A stretch of 64,000 nucleotides of DNA from Elephas maximus indicus (lineage: Eukaryota; Chordata; Mammalia; Proboscidea; Elephantidae), in assembly GCF_024166365.1 (NCBI RefSeq), contig NC_064823.1, positions 20,640,924-20,704,923 of the forward strand. The letters run 5' to 3'. Positions within the stretch are counted from its first letter, which is position 1; the number at the start of each line of letters is the position of its first letter. Of the stretch, positions 10,086-21,890 are shown in pieces. The translations under genes and the position numbers were made by a program. The notes beneath the pieces are model-generated. The model was given only the letters and a program-made list of their open reading frames with translations, was not told where the DNA came from and did no database searches.

Positions 10086-10665
10086 AATGGCTAGGATATC
10101 AGCCTTGAAGTATTCCATTTCATTTTTGACAACTTCAAACTTTCCTTGATTCGTATTTCAGACATTCCACCTTCTGATCACTAATGGATGTTTGCAGTGC
10201 TGTCTTCTCATCTTGAGTTGCTCCACATCAGCAAATGTAATTCCTGAAAGCTTTACTCCAACCACGTCATTAAGGTCGACTCTGCTTTGAGTAGGCAGCT
10301 CTTCTTGAGTCATATTTTGAGTGCCTACCAATCTGAGGAGGTCTTCATCTGGCACTATATCAGACAATATTACCCTGTTATCCATAATGTTTTCACTGGC
10401 TTTTTTTTTTTTTTTTTTTGGAAATGGATCATCAGGCCCTTCTTCATAGTTTGTCTTATTCTGTAAGCTCTGGTGGAACCTGTCTACCATGAGTGATCCT
10501 GCTAGTATTTGAAATACCAGTGTCATAGCTTCCACCATCACAGCAACACACAAGGCACCACAGTACAACAAACAGAGAAGTGGTGACAAGTACTTCTCTG
10601 TCATCAAAGTAGGGATGAGTTTAAAGTATGTCTGAACAACTAGGAGACAAAAGGACAACATTTAT

Positions 10666-11079
10666 TCCTTTTGGTAACAAAATCACAAGTTCTGCTTAAA
10701 CCCTTGTGGATTCTGGACAAAATTGAAAATTGAGGGTAATACGCGATTTTAATTAGAGGTTAATGAGAATAATGGTGTGACTTTTTTTCTTCCCAATTCA
10801 AGCCCATGGCCTCTGAATTCTAGGAGGCCTGTGGAATCCAGATTTAAAAATCCTGCTAAATGAAACATTCTTTCCTGGATATCTGCATTACTAACTCCTC
10901 ACTTCCTTCAATTCTCTACTTAAGTGTTCTCTTACAATAGGGTTTTCTCTGAGCACCTAGTAAAATAGCACCCCCAAACATAAATATTTCATACCCTCCT
11001 TATTTTTTATTTCTATTTTTAGCATGGCTTATAGAACTTTCGGATCTCAACTCTGCTGCTAATGTTAGTCACATTTTGG
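10666..11079. other. Gene-free stretch
   Basis: No gene or repeat that I can name. Confidence 0.5.
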
Positions 11080-11440
11080 GTTTCTCCTCTCCTCACTCAC
11101 TGTGCCCCAGCCACTCAGGGCTTCTCCCCATTTTCCAGAGGAACTAAGTGCTTTCCCACTTCAAGGCCATCATCCAGGCACCACAATATCTCTTGAGTGG
11201 CCCTCCTCCATCCTTCTTCTATGACATTTGTCCTGGTGAACTCCTATTAATTCTGTAAGTCCCAGAAAGCTTTATTGAACACTGTGCACGAGGTCGCTCT
11301 CTTTACCATTTACTCTTATAGACAACTCTGTGCCTTTATTATACTCATTCCAAATGTAGTTATTATTTGTGTAATCTTTCCTTCAGTGTCTGTTTTTCAA
11401 GCTAGACTACACCACCTTAGAAGCTGAGTCACTGGTACTT
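11080..11440 (+). mobile_element. Possible L2-type LINE relic
   Basis: Pyrimidine-rich sequence with 'tcccacttcaaggccatcat' and a later 'tctgtttttcaagctagac...accaccttagaagctgag' resembles the L2 3' motif order, but it is too diverged to be certain. Confidence 0.4.
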
Positions 11441-12320
11441 GAAGCAGCCAGCCAACATTTTTTTATGCAACAAAAAAACAAACAAACAAAAAAAAGTCAG
11501 AAAGATTACACTACAATATCTGTAGCACTAAAACTTGAAACAGGATTACAAAGTTAGTTGGAGTAGATTAAGCAATCACTGCTTGCACCTGTTGTCTTTG
11601 AGTTAAATTCTAATGAGATGGCAGAGATTCTTCATAAATATTTATGAAGTCAACGAGTTTGGCACAAACTGGCACTGGGCTGCAAACCCTAACTGATGTT
11701 ATTTCTTGTTCAGCTTCCTTTCCAGTATTACAACCACCAGTGTCATCCTAAAGCATGTTGCCAAAAATTTAGTCTCCAGAAGGAGCATTTTTCCCCCGAG
11801 CTTGATTATAAAGTCTGAATTTAGAAGAAACATAGCATTTTCATGTAACTTTATCTTGAGGCAATAAGCTTCTTCGTTTTATTTTAAAACCACTAGTTTT
11901 TAATAAATTGCTATGTAAAAGATATGCTACATATAAAAGTAAGCAGTGTAAACAGAAGGGACGGGGTTCTTTTCCCTAGCTCTGGAAGGGCAGTGCTGTT
12001 GGATCTTAGAGTACAGAATATTCAATGCAGAAGTATGAGTGGAGGAAGGATTTGTAAAAACCAAAACCAAAGTAAACAAACAAAATCAGTAATGTCAATA
12101 GAATCCTCAAGAAGTAATGAATAATAAATTTAAGAAGTAACTTCTAAACAGAATTTTGTATCTTTGGAAAATACACCAAGATTCACTATCATCAATACAA
12201 AAAATTTAATTCCAATTCTGGATTAAATTTATTGATATCTGTTCAATTGTAATTAATTGTTAGGGAAAATTTTATGTCATGCCCCTCCAACTTCACTAAT
12301 CACCCTAAGATTCCACATAT
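11441..12320. other. Gene-free stretch
   Basis: AT-rich, with an A/C-rich run at 11468-11496 and a perfect 20-base palindrome at 11630-11649. No gene or named repeat seen. Confidence 0.5.
11630..11649. repeat. Perfect 20-base palindrome
   Basis: 'cttcataaatatttatgaag' equals its own reverse complement. AT-rich, so a chance origin is possible. Confidence 0.85.
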
Positions 12321-12478
12321 CCAAAACCATTGCCGTGGAGTCAATTCTGATGCATAGTGACCCTATGAGACAGAGTAGAACTGCCCCTTAGAGTTTCCAA
12401 GGAGTGCCTGGCAGATTCAAAGTGCCGACCTTTCAGTTAGCAGCCATAGCACTTAATTACTACACCACCACAGTTTCT
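12321..12478 (-). mobile_element. AfroSINE, near complete
   Basis: Minus-strand head (from 'gaaactgtggtggtgtagta'), B-box remnant near 'gcactttgaatctgccagg', body 'agttctactctgtctcatag' and tail 'tcagaattgactccacgg'. Confidence 0.94.
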
Positions 12479-12736
12479 ATAACATTCTATATAAGTGCTA
12501 GTATTTTGAAGGAAATCCCGCAGCAGGGTGAGGGGAAGAAACTCTCATCTGTACACAGCACCAAAGTTCACAAATATATTAGAAAAAGAAAAACAAAGAA
12601 AGTTAAGTAGATTATTTTGGATTTTATTTCCAAGTGATTATTTGAGAAAAAAAATATATAACTGACCTATAGTGTTATGATTAGCACTTAGGAGTGATGT
12701 ACATGTATGAGCAAAATATTGAAAGACGTGTATTCC

Positions 12737-14341
12737 TTCAAAAGAAGATGGAAGGAGTGCACAGAGTCACTGTACCAAGAAGAATTGGTCAACATTCAAC
12801 CATTTCAGGAGGTAGGTAGCATATGACCGAGAACGATGAAACTGAAGGAAGAAGTACGAGTTGCACTGAAGGCATTGGCAAAAAACGAGGCTCCAAAAAT
12901 TGATGGAATACCAATACCAATTGAGATGTTTCAACAAACAAATGCAAGGCCAGAAGCATTCCCTCATCTATGCCAAGAAACTTGGAAGACAGTTACCTGG
13001 CCTACCAACTGGAAGGCAGTCACATTTGTGCCCATTCCAAACAAAGGTAATACAATAGAGTGTGGAAATTACGGAGTAAATTAATATCAAGTGGAAGTAA
13101 AATTTTGCTGGAGATAATTCAAAAACTGTTGTATCAGTATATCAACAAGGAACTACTAGAAATTCAAGCCAGATTCAGAATAAGATGTAGAATAAGGGAT
13201 ATGATTGCTAGTGTCGGATGCATCTTGGCTAGAAGCACAGAATACCAGAAAGATGTTACCTGTGTTTTATTGACTATGCAAAGGTGTTCTACTGTGTGGA
13301 TCACAACAAATTATGGATAACATTGTGTAGAATGGGAATTCCAGAAAACATAATTATGCTCATGAGGAACCTGTACTTAGACCAAGAGGCAATCGTTCGA
13401 ATAGAACAAAGGGATACTGTGTGGTTTAAAATCAGAAAAGGTGTGCGTCAAGGTTGTATCCTTTCACCATACTTACTCAATCTGCACGATGAGCAAATAA
13501 TCCGAGAAGCTGCACTATATGAAGAAGAATGTGGCATCAGGATTGGCAGAAGACTCATTCATCTGCAATATGCAGATGACACAACCTTGCTTGCTGACAG
13601 TGAAGCGGACTCCAAGCACTTATTGATGAAGATCAAAGACTACAGGGTTCAGTATGGATTGTACCTCAACATAAAAAAGACAAAAATCCTCACAACTGGG
13701 CCAATAAGGGACATCATGACAATGGTGAAATTATTGAGGTTGTCAAGGATTTCGTCTTACTTGGATCCACAATCAATGCCCATGGAAACAATAGTCAAGA
13801 AATCAAAGGACTTATCGCATTGGGCAAATATGCTGCAAAAGACTTTTTTACTAAAGTGGTAAAAAGCAAGGATGTCACTTAGAGGACTAAAGTGGGAGTG
13901 ACTCAAGACATGGTATTTTCAATTGACTCCTAAGCATGTGAAATCTGAACGATAAATAAGAAAGATCAAAGAAGAACTGGTACCTTTGAATTATGGTGTT
14001 GGGAAAGAATATCGAATATACCACGGATTGCCAGAAGAAGGAAAAAAATCCATCTTAGAAGAAGTAGAGCCAAAATGCATCTTAGAAATGAAGATGGTGA
14101 GACTTCATCTTAAGTAATTTGGGTATGTTATGAGGAGTGACCTTTCCCTGGAGAAGGACATTATGCTTGATAGAGGGTTGGTGAAAAGAGGGAGAACCTC
14201 AACTAGAAGGACTGATACAGTGGCTGCAAAATAGCATGATTGTGAGGTTGGCGCAGGACTGGGTGGTGTTTCATTCTGTTGTACATAGGGTCACTATGAT
14301 TCAGAATCTACAAGATGGCACCTAACAACAACAACAACAAA
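12737..14341 (+). mobile_element. RTE LINE, 5'-truncated, 1.6 kb
   Basis: Reverse transcriptase and C-terminal region. Three overlapping open frames (12836-13084, 13060-13320, 13284-13862) give successive RTE polymerase pieces. The third contains 'VRQGCILSP' (motif B) and the catalytic YADD box at 13569-13580 followed by 'TTLLADSEAD'. Two frameshifts separate them and stops follow 13862. It ends at 'cacctaacaacaacaacaac', the RTE tail. The first 250 bases match 34.8 kb. Inactive. Confidence 0.95.
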
Positions 14342-15264
14342 ATTATTTAATATAATGTTTTGGAAAATGAAGCAAATACACTCAAGAATCTTTTAGAAGT
14401 TACAAAAATATTGATTGTTGCAAAAAAGTATTTTTTTCTTTTTAACAAATATGAAGCTTCCTTGGAGGGCTTCTTTATAAAGACTAAACCCTGCTCTTAA
14501 GATGGTTGTAAGTAGGATATAATAAACCACTGAGACTATAGTAAGTTTGGGGGGTGAAGATTGATTGACATATTCTTAAATTCTTTTTGCAGCAGTTTGG
14601 AGGTTTTAATAAAAATTTCTATGACAAATAGTACATCCTAACTGTCAGCATAGCTAAGAAAAAGAAATAGTGATCAATGGTAGAATTACATATTTTAGAA
14701 TTGAAAGCCATTGCTCATAGTAAAATCATGAGAGTGTTCCGCTGCACCAGAAGGTCCATGGTCGGGGCATTCGTATGTTTATATGCACATATATAAGCAG
14801 CACTCATCACAATCTAGTGCACTCTGGATAATACAATCATTGAATCTGAAGTTAGTCCTGAGTATGTGTGCCTGCATGTGTATACATACACGCACATGGG
14901 CTTACAAACCTTATTGTGAAAAAATGAAAGTCAGACAATAACTTTTATAATAACTTATCTAACCGTATAAACAGTTAAGTTTCATACTAACAGGAAAAAA
15001 GTGATAAACCATTTCTAGCACCATGCTAGTAGTTTTGAAAAAAGAAATCCTTTTGATTTATTTTTATCAAAAGTTGCTCATTGAAATTTCTGCAAGTTCA
15101 ATTACGAATCTTTTTTTTTTTTTCCTGTGTCTTCCTGAATTGGTACATTTTTGTTCAACTGATGAAAAATCAATTGCAAAAGAACTGCTTATCAAAATTA
15201 ACATCTGAAAAAAAGCCAACTGGTGATCCAACTCATCAACTTCAGTATATTCAATGAACACGTC
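14342..15264. other. Gene-free stretch
   Basis: AT-rich. A short alternating purine-pyrimidine patch lies at about 14860-14900 and a T-run at 15110. No gene or repeat recognised. Confidence 0.5.
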
Positions 15265-15580
15265 ATGTTCTATTCTGTGCCAGACATTTTTCTAGGCAAC
15301 AGGAATATAAAGCCTTTGTAAGGGTTGAGAAGGAAAAAAAATTATACTTAGAATTAAACAGGATATATATGTGAAGAATAATCAATATAGGAAGTTCAGA
15401 GAAGGCAGTGATTCATTTGCCTCAGGCAGGGAAATGAAGTGTTCCAAAGGAGCTGATATTTGAATAAGACTTTGGGGAAAAGGAGATATTTTCTAGGTAG
15501 AAATTGATGATACAGCAGTGAAGCGTTAAGGACGATAGATCCCCTCCCTTGCATCAAGGTCACAAAGTATAATCCAGACA
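15265..15580 (-). mobile_element. L2 LINE 3' region
   Basis: The plus strand reads 'tctgtgccagacatttttct' and 'aggcaacaggaatataaag', the reverse of the L2 end (ctgtatcccc... cagtgcctggcaca). It is followed by decayed L2 coding remnant 'ttcagagaaggcagtgatt' and 'aggcagggaaatgaagtg'. Confidence 0.6.
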
Positions 15581-16332
15581 CCTCAGAAGGGAGAGAAGGC
15601 GCTCATGCGTGCGCGTGAGCACACACACACACATTAAATGAAATAGATGAAATGTCATAGAATGGATCATGAAATGGAATACACATTAAATCAACTACGT
15701 ACTTTTCAAAGAGAAAAAAAATACACAGATTTACTTATTCTGCAACAATGTAAACAACAAAGCTTCTTTAAGAAAAACTCTCAGAACTGAAGAAACTATG
15801 AGCACCTTTCCATCTTTCTTTGAACCTGTTGCCTCCGTTTGTGGTGCAAGCTGGCTGCTGGTTGGGAGGGAGGCAGGATTTGCAGGCGCTGTGGAGGTTC
15901 TCCCAGCCCCACCCTAGCGTGTGTATGGGATTACACAACTGTCGTTTGTACACTGACCTCACCCTGCTGCATCTTAATTTTTAACCTACCATAACTCCAC
16001 TCCTCATTTGTCTCAGCTATTTTAATTTTGTTTTGTCTTGAAGGCATCTTTGGCATTCTACATTAAAACTTTGTAGAATATAATAAAGGGTATGTGAACT
16101 CCATTTAATTAAAGAAATCCAACAAAGGGACTTCTAAGGGAAGGTTAATAAATAACATATAACATTTACATGTCATTGTATAAACAGCTCAAAAATGTAA
16201 AAAGAAATTAAAATAAGATAATATGGGAAGTAGCTTAAATATAAATCTAAAAGGGCACTCACATTTGTGAGCAAATTCACACCAGCCTCCTCGATTTTTT
16301 TGAAAACATTATGACATCTACTTGAGAGGCTG
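15581..16332. other. Gene-free stretch with a GC-richer patch
   Basis: It includes a short GT/AC patch (15608-15633) and an unusually GC-rich patch at 15830-15970, with an AATAAA hexamer at about 16082. No open frame or splice pattern supports an exon. Confidence 0.45.
15608..15633. repeat. Imperfect GC/AC dinucleotide patch
   Basis: Alternating 'gcgtgcgcgtgagcacac' with an (AC)n end. Confidence 0.8.
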
Positions 16333-16554
16333 ACAAACTGCTCTGGTCAATGAGCCAAATCTGGCCACCAACCGTTTTACCAAATAAAGTTTTATTGACA
16401 CTCAGGCACATCCACTCTTTTACATGCTGTTTGTCACTGTGTTTGTGCTGCAATGGCAGAGTTGAGGAGCTATGACAGAGAATGTATGTCCTGCAGATCC
16501 TAAAATATTTATAATCTGGCCCTTTACAGAAAAAGCTTGCTGACTCCTGGCCTG
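16333..16554 (-). mobile_element. MER20-like hAT-Charlie DNA transposon
   Basis: The plus strand carries the reverse of the MER20 consensus: 'gccaaatctggccacc', 'aataaagttttattgaca', 'ctgcaatggcagagttgag', 'cctaaaatatttataatctg', 'gccctttacagaaaaagctt', 'gctgactcctgg'. About 220 bp, the full MER20 length. The name is from memory. Confidence 0.75.
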
Positions 16555-17893
16555 GACGATTTTATAACCTGCTGAGTTATTTTCAGCAGGAGAGCATTGT
16601 ATTTGCATAGAGTCACCTATGGTGAGTCTAGGAGGCCTAAACTGGATGGGTGTTACAGTGTATCTGCTGAAGAAATTCCTGACTCTGGTTTCCCCATCAG
16701 TATTAATTACAACGCAATCCTCTGGGATCAAAAATACCCACTCAAAAAGGATAGCTCTTTATTTTAGAGAATGTGTGCACACATAATTCACATCCCTGTT
16801 TTTGAGGGTTGAATACCCAGACAATAAATAATAGATGTGTTATATAACAATGTAAATTCCATACATATGGAAAAATGTTCAATTTTCCTAATGGGTTTAC
16901 ACATTGTACAGCTAGGACGCTTAAGATACTCTTCTTTAAAAGAAAAAGGGGGGCGGGGGGAGATTAAATTCATTCAGGAGGCCAAAAATCCCAAGCAGAA
17001 ATAAAATGGACAACCTCTGTTTTGATCAACTTAATTACTACATATCACAAAAGCCAAGTCATCTTTTTCCGACAGTATCACATGTGCCTGCTTGCCTGCT
17101 TGGGAAAGGCCTATGAAACCTAAGGGGAGTTATTCTGTTACTGATGAAAAGCTCCAATCTGTAACACATATGTGCATTCACTATACAGTATCTGCTTATT
17201 TTCATTAAGTTGTATTAAATGCTTCAATATGTAGTAAAATCATCTTCCTTAGGAAGCATATACTTGTGGAATTCTTTGCGGTATCCTTGGGAATCCCTTT
17301 ACCATGTATCCATGGCATCCTGCCCTTACTGGGTTCATTCCTTCTAACTGCTGGCGTGTTTATTAAGATGGGGGAGTTTTGTCTTTCTTACTCTAAGAAT
17401 TTTTTTTTTGAACTGGCAAAGGCAAGGGGCATATATTGGAGGAAAGACTACAAGACTGCTAGAAATTAGTATATTGGCTCCGTTTTCTTAATTAAAAGCA
17501 GGACAGAAGTTCTCTCTTTCTGTGTCTCTATCTTTTTTTTCCCCTCCCAAATTTCTAGAACAAAGAAGGCCAAATATTTTCCAATCTAGGGGAAGGTCAC
17601 CATTCATACAATCACCATACTAGGTTTATGGAAGTGAGTAATTACTTTTTTTACACAATTCTATTCTCTGCTACAAGTCTACATATAAAAGTAAAAAATG
17701 AGTATAAAAATTATTCTTTCTGGATACTTTTACTATGTTATTCTTGGAAAAAAATAAATACAAATATACCCCAACATTTAAACAGTATTTTATAAATGTA
17801 CTTGTGCAAGTGATCTGACGACTGCCAGTACTTCTTCTTTTCACTTATTCTTGGGTCTCCATTCATCTTTGGGTCGCCTTTACAATAGTGTGC
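16555..17893. other. Gene-free stretch
   Basis: Contains a G-rich tract (16948-16961: runs of 6 and 6 Gs). Open frames of up to 103 codons on the minus strand (16420-16731) overlap MER20 and show no domain. Nothing else recognised. Confidence 0.5.
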
Positions 17894-18083
17894 CAAACAA
17901 ATAAACCAAAAAAACAAACAAACAAAAAAAACGCTTGCTGTCCAGTCAATTCTGACTCATAGGGACCCTAGAAGGAACAGGGTAAAACTGCCCCATAGGG
18001 TTTACAAGGAACACCTGGTGAATTCGAACTGCTGATCTTTGGTTAGCAGCTTTAGTGCTTAACCACTAGGCCATCAGGTTTTC
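17894..18083 (-). mobile_element. AfroSINE with likely target-site duplication
   Basis: Minus-strand head at 'gaaaacctgatggcctagtg', B box 'gttcgaattcacc', body 'ctatggggcagttttac', with an A-rich tail on the left. Flanks 'tgtgccaaaca' (17889-17899) and 'tatgccagaca' (18084-18094) look like a slightly diverged duplication (9 of 11). Confidence 0.93.
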
Positions 18084-18979
18084 TATGCCAGACATACAGA
18101 AGCTACTACATAAGGCTTTTTTTTTTTTTTAATCAAACTGAACTCCATATATGTAAATAGGTCTCACTCCCAAGTTTTCCACTTCATTAGTTGGAAGTCA
18201 TTATCGCTTTAATTTTTGAGGCAAATCAACCAATTTCTTTTGAAATATGGAAATCAAAGATATGAACTCTTATTTTTAAATCTTTTATGCATCTGTAGGG
18301 AGAGAAAAAGGTGAGAAATAAAAAATATGTATATTCTGGATGAAATTCAATACTTTCTTCTTAATTTCAAATACAAATATCTAGGGGGAAGTTTGCTTCC
18401 TAGAAAGAATTTAAAAAATCTGAGGACACATTGCATACTGCAATATATAAGTGTAATCATGAAAGAATCTATGACTGTGGAAATCAGATAAGTGAAGAAC
18501 CTGATGAAATTTTTCCTTGTCTTCCAAGTGAGTCATTATAACAAGCGAACTTACAGTGACAAAAAAGCAAACAAATACACTTGTGTTTACACTTATCCAA
18601 GCATTGTTGCAACTTTGCCACTTCCTACATCTAATGGGGGATTCTCAGGAAGGTGGCAGAAATAACAGTCACAGTCCCAGCCCTTTAGGCACTCTTAGTC
18701 ACTTCACACATATCCACCCTTCTGGTTTCCTCTGCCCCACTTTTGGAATGGGAGGAACTGCACTAGACAACTGGAGAGGGAAGAATTTCCTTCCATGTCT
18801 AGGTCCTTATAGCTACTTTGATCAAACCGCAAATAATAATAATAGTCGATTTTAGGTGGAATAAATAAAATACGTATTAAAACAATATTTGTTTTTACTT
18901 ACAAGTGTGTCATCTCCTAAAATAACTCAACTTTGTAAAATAAGTAATTCAGAAAAGTAATTCAGAATGTATCAGCAAT
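18084..18979. other. Gene-free stretch
   Basis: A T-run at 18117-18130 and a 99-codon open frame (18556-18855, plus) with no recognisable domain. No gene inferred. Confidence 0.45.
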
Positions 18980-18989
18980 AGTAGACATG

Positions 18990-19110
18990 ATAATGATAAT
19001 CAGTAGTATAATAATAGTTACGTGTCAGAAGCTGTTCTAAGCAATTTATACATAATAACTTCTTTAATTTTTAACACTTCACAAGTCTGAGTTAAAAAAA
19101 GATTCATTAA
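18990..19110 (-). mobile_element. MIR SINE fragment
   Basis: Plus-strand 'tgttctaagcaatttataca', 'ttaatttttaacacttcaca' follows the reverse MIR consensus (tgttctaagcgctttacatg... atcctcacaacaa). Confidence 0.55.
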
Positions 19111-19267
19111 TTTGTCCCAGCTCTTATTAAAATAAATATTTACATACCTTAAAGTTTTAGGTTTTATCATCATCCCTTTAGTATTAGCGTCAAACACAGG
19201 TTCTACTCCAAAAGAAGTACTCAAAAAAAAAAAAAATTGCTTCATTGAATGAGTCACAACTTATTTG

Positions 19268-19525
19268 ATAGGCTATAGAATGTAGTGGTTAAAAGCACCA
19301 ACTCCTGAGCTAGTCTGCTAGGGTTTGAACCCTCCATAAGTTGCCTTCAAGGTTATACCATCTCTCTGCGCTTCAGTTTCCTCATCTGTAATACGGAGGT
19401 AAAGACAGTTCCTAACTCATAGAGTCATTGTGAAGCTAAAACCAACTAACATACACAAAGTACGTAGAATATTGCCTGGCACATGGGAAGCAGTATATAA
19501 ATATAGTTTATGATTATTAATCTAA
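19268..19525 (+). mobile_element. MIR SINE, nearly full length
   Basis: Clear MIR order: 'tagtggttaaaagcaccaac', 'agggtttgaaccct', 'gcttcagtttcctcatctgt', 'cctaactcatagagtcattg', 'gaatattgcctggcacatgg'. An old tRNA-derived mammalian SINE, distinct from the AfroSINE family. Confidence 0.92.
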
Positions 19526-19812
19526 TTATTAGCTATCTGGAATAAACAAGTACCTAAGGTCAGCTCATCTAATATTTTGAGAATACGGTTGTATGAGCAT
19601 ACGGAAGTTGTTGTAAAAGGAGTAAGTAGCAATGCAATATAAAGAATTCAAAATCTTTATATTAATTATTCATTCATTCATCCAAATACACCTATAGTTC
19701 TCTAGGCTATACTTCCATCAAGTATGTATACAACTAAAATCATCTCTTCACAAGGTTAAATTGTCCATATATTTTCAAATATTCAAAATAAAAGCCTAAA
19801 CTGTTACTTGCC

Positions 19813-21106
19813 AGTTGTTGTTAGGTGCCATTGAGTCGGTTCCGACTCATAGCGACCCTATGCACAACAGAACAAAACACTGCCCCGTCCTGAGCCATCC
19901 TTACAATCGTTGTTATGTTTGAGCTCATTGTTGTAGCCACTGTGTCAATCCACCTCTTTGAGGGTCTTCCTCTTTTCTACTGACCCTGTACAATGCCAAG
20001 CATGATATCCTTCTCCAGGGATGGATCCCTCCTGACAACATGTGCAAAGTATGTAAGACGCAGTTTCGCCATCCTCGCCTCTGAGGAGCATTCTGGGTGT
20101 ACTTCTTCTAAGACAGATTTGTTCACTCTTTTGGCAGTCCATGGTATACTCAATATTTTCCGCCAACACCACAATTCAAAGGCATCAACTCTTCTTCGGT
20201 CTTCCTTATTCATTGACCAGTTTTCACATGCATATGATGCGATTGAAAATACCGTGGCTTGGGTCAGGTGCACCCTAGTCTTCAAGGTGACATCTTTGCT
20301 CTTCAACACTTTGAAGAGGTCCTTTGCAGCAGATTTGCCCAATGTAATGCGTCTTTTGATTCTTGACTGCTGCTTCCATGGCTGTTTTTTGTGGATCCAA
20401 CTAAAATGAAATCCTCCACAACTTCAATCTTTTTTCCCTTTATCACGATGTTGCTCATTGGTCCAGTTGTGAGGATTTTTGTTTTCTTTATGTTGGGGTG
20501 CAGTCCATACTGAAGGCTGTGGTCTTTGATGCTCATTAGTAAGTGATTCAAGTCCTCTTCACTTTCAGCAAGCAAGGTTGTGTCATCTGCATAATGCAAT
20601 TTGTTAATGAGTCTTCCTTCAATCCTGATGCTCCATTCTTCTTCATATAGTCCAGCTTCTTGTATTATTTGTTCAGCATACAGATTAAACAGGTGTGGTG
20701 AAAGAATACTACCCTGACGCACACCTTTCCTGACTTTAAACCACTCAGTATCCCCTTGTTCTGTCTGAACAGCTGCCTCTTGATCTATGTAAAGGTTCCT
20801 CATCAGCACAATTAAGTGTTCTGGAATTCCCATTCTTCGCAATGTTATCCATAGTTTGTTATGATCCTCACAGTCGAATGCCTTTGCATAGTCAATAAAA
20901 CACAAGGAAACATTGTTCTGGTATTCTCTGCTTTCAGCCAGGATCCATCTGACATCAGCAATGATATCCCTGGTTCCACGTCCTCTTCTGAAACTGGCCT
21001 GAATTTCTGGCACTTCCCTGTTGATACACCGCTGCAGCCATTTTTGAATGATCTTCAGCAAAATTTTGCTTGCGTGTGATATTAATGATATTGCTCTATA
21101 ATTTCA
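19813..21106 (-). mobile_element. RTE LINE, 5'-truncated, with target-site duplication
   Basis: 1.29-kb copy with its tail on the left (reverse of 'ggcacctaacaacaac'). The best preserved reverse transcriptase in the window is a 252-codon frame (21061-20303) containing 'FIDYAKAFD' (motif A, residues 55-63), 'VRQGSILSP' (motif B, 114-122) and 'YADD' (157-160, nucleotides 20593-20582). A second frame (20342-19977) holds the C-terminal region after one frameshift. Flanks 19804-19812 and 21107-21115 both read 'ttacttgcc', a perfect 9-bp duplication that fixes the ends. Inactive: 5'-truncated and frameshifted. Confidence 0.97.
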
Positions 21107-21115
21107 TTACTTGCC

Positions 21116-21747
21116 TAGAGTTATTGAAAGTGAAGGCTTTCTCTTTTGTTCCCTCTTTGGGCTTACTCCAAGGTTTCCATGAAACTCATAAGATAATTTG
21201 GAACTAAACATAGTCAGTATTTTGTGGTCATGGGCTCCTTTAGTATAAAATGATACTATTAAATACACTAAATAAAGTATATAGCATTACAAAGGAAACC
21301 AATTGTATTAAAATACTGTTAACAACCCCCTGTAAAAATATTGCCCTGTAATAATGTACGTGTTTTAATATTAATACATCAAATAACCAGTTCAAGCAGC
21401 AGGCAATATAATTATAATAGTCTTAAAATAGTGATCAACATAAAATAATATTTTGAGATATCTACAACACCTGTAATGTGATAAAAAAAATATTTTGTGA
21501 TTTCTATTGGTGACAAAGGAACAGGTGCTGCTAATGATACTTTATTAATTATGGTAATAATCAAAATTAAAGCTAAATTTCAGGTAGAGGTTAGTGAAAT
21601 AAAGTTCCAACTTTTTCTTATCTAAGTCCAGATCCTCCCCTCTATCAGGGCCCTCAAGCTAAGAACAACTCTAAATGTCATGCTACTTTCCCACTTCTAC
21701 AAAATCTGGGAGGGGAATGGAAGGGGGATTATCTTCGATAGGGTTAA
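21116..21747. other. Gene-free AT-rich stretch
   Basis: Nothing recognisable. Homopolymer-rich, no open frame of note. Confidence 0.5.
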
Positions 21748-21890
21748 AAATGAACAAAACCCATTGCCATCAAGTTGATTCGATTCCAACTCATAGCAAT
21801 CCTATAGGACAGAGTAGAACTGCCCCATAACGTTTCCAAGGAGCAGCTGATGAATTCAAACTGCCAACCACTAAGCCACTGGGACTCCTC
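21748..21890 (-). mobile_element. AfroSINE with target-site duplication
   Basis: Shortened copy: tail 'gccatcaagttgattcgatt', body 'ctgccccataacgtttccaa' and a shortened head ending 'ccactgggactcc'. The B-box part is reduced. Flanks 'gatagggttaa' (21737-21747) and 'aataggattaa' (21891-21901) match at 9 of 11. Confidence 0.92.

Larger units (their letters stand above)
9183..10665 (-). mobile_element. RTE LINE, 5' half only, carrying two SINEs
   Basis: The element's 5' end is at the right (about 10665), matching 33.2 kb in reverse. The endonuclease region runs leftwards and stops at about 9183, so the 3' half is absent, opposite to ordinary LINE 5' truncation. A minus-strand frame at 10158-10661 (167 codons) covers the region before the endonuclease and ends at its start near 'HPLVIRRWNV'. 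A second frame (9678-9869) holds endonuclease sequence. A T-run at about 10400 encodes an expanded Lys tract. Two SINEs (9263-9427, 9925-10085) interrupt it. Confidence 0.9.

Noticed and set aside
10158-10661. 167-codon frame as a cellular gene
   Set aside because: Matches the 5' part of the RTE at 33.2 kb and ends where the endonuclease starts.
15830-16090. GC-rich patch plus AATAAA as a terminal exon
   Set aside because: No open frame, splice site or protein match; AATAAA is common in AT-rich DNA.
18556-18855. 99-codon frame as a small gene
   Set aside because: No domain, no codon bias seen, no neighbours; length is within chance for this window.
20303-21061. 252-codon minus-strand frame as a gene
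   Set aside because: It is RTE reverse transcriptase inside a 5'-truncated, frameshifted LINE with a target-site duplication.
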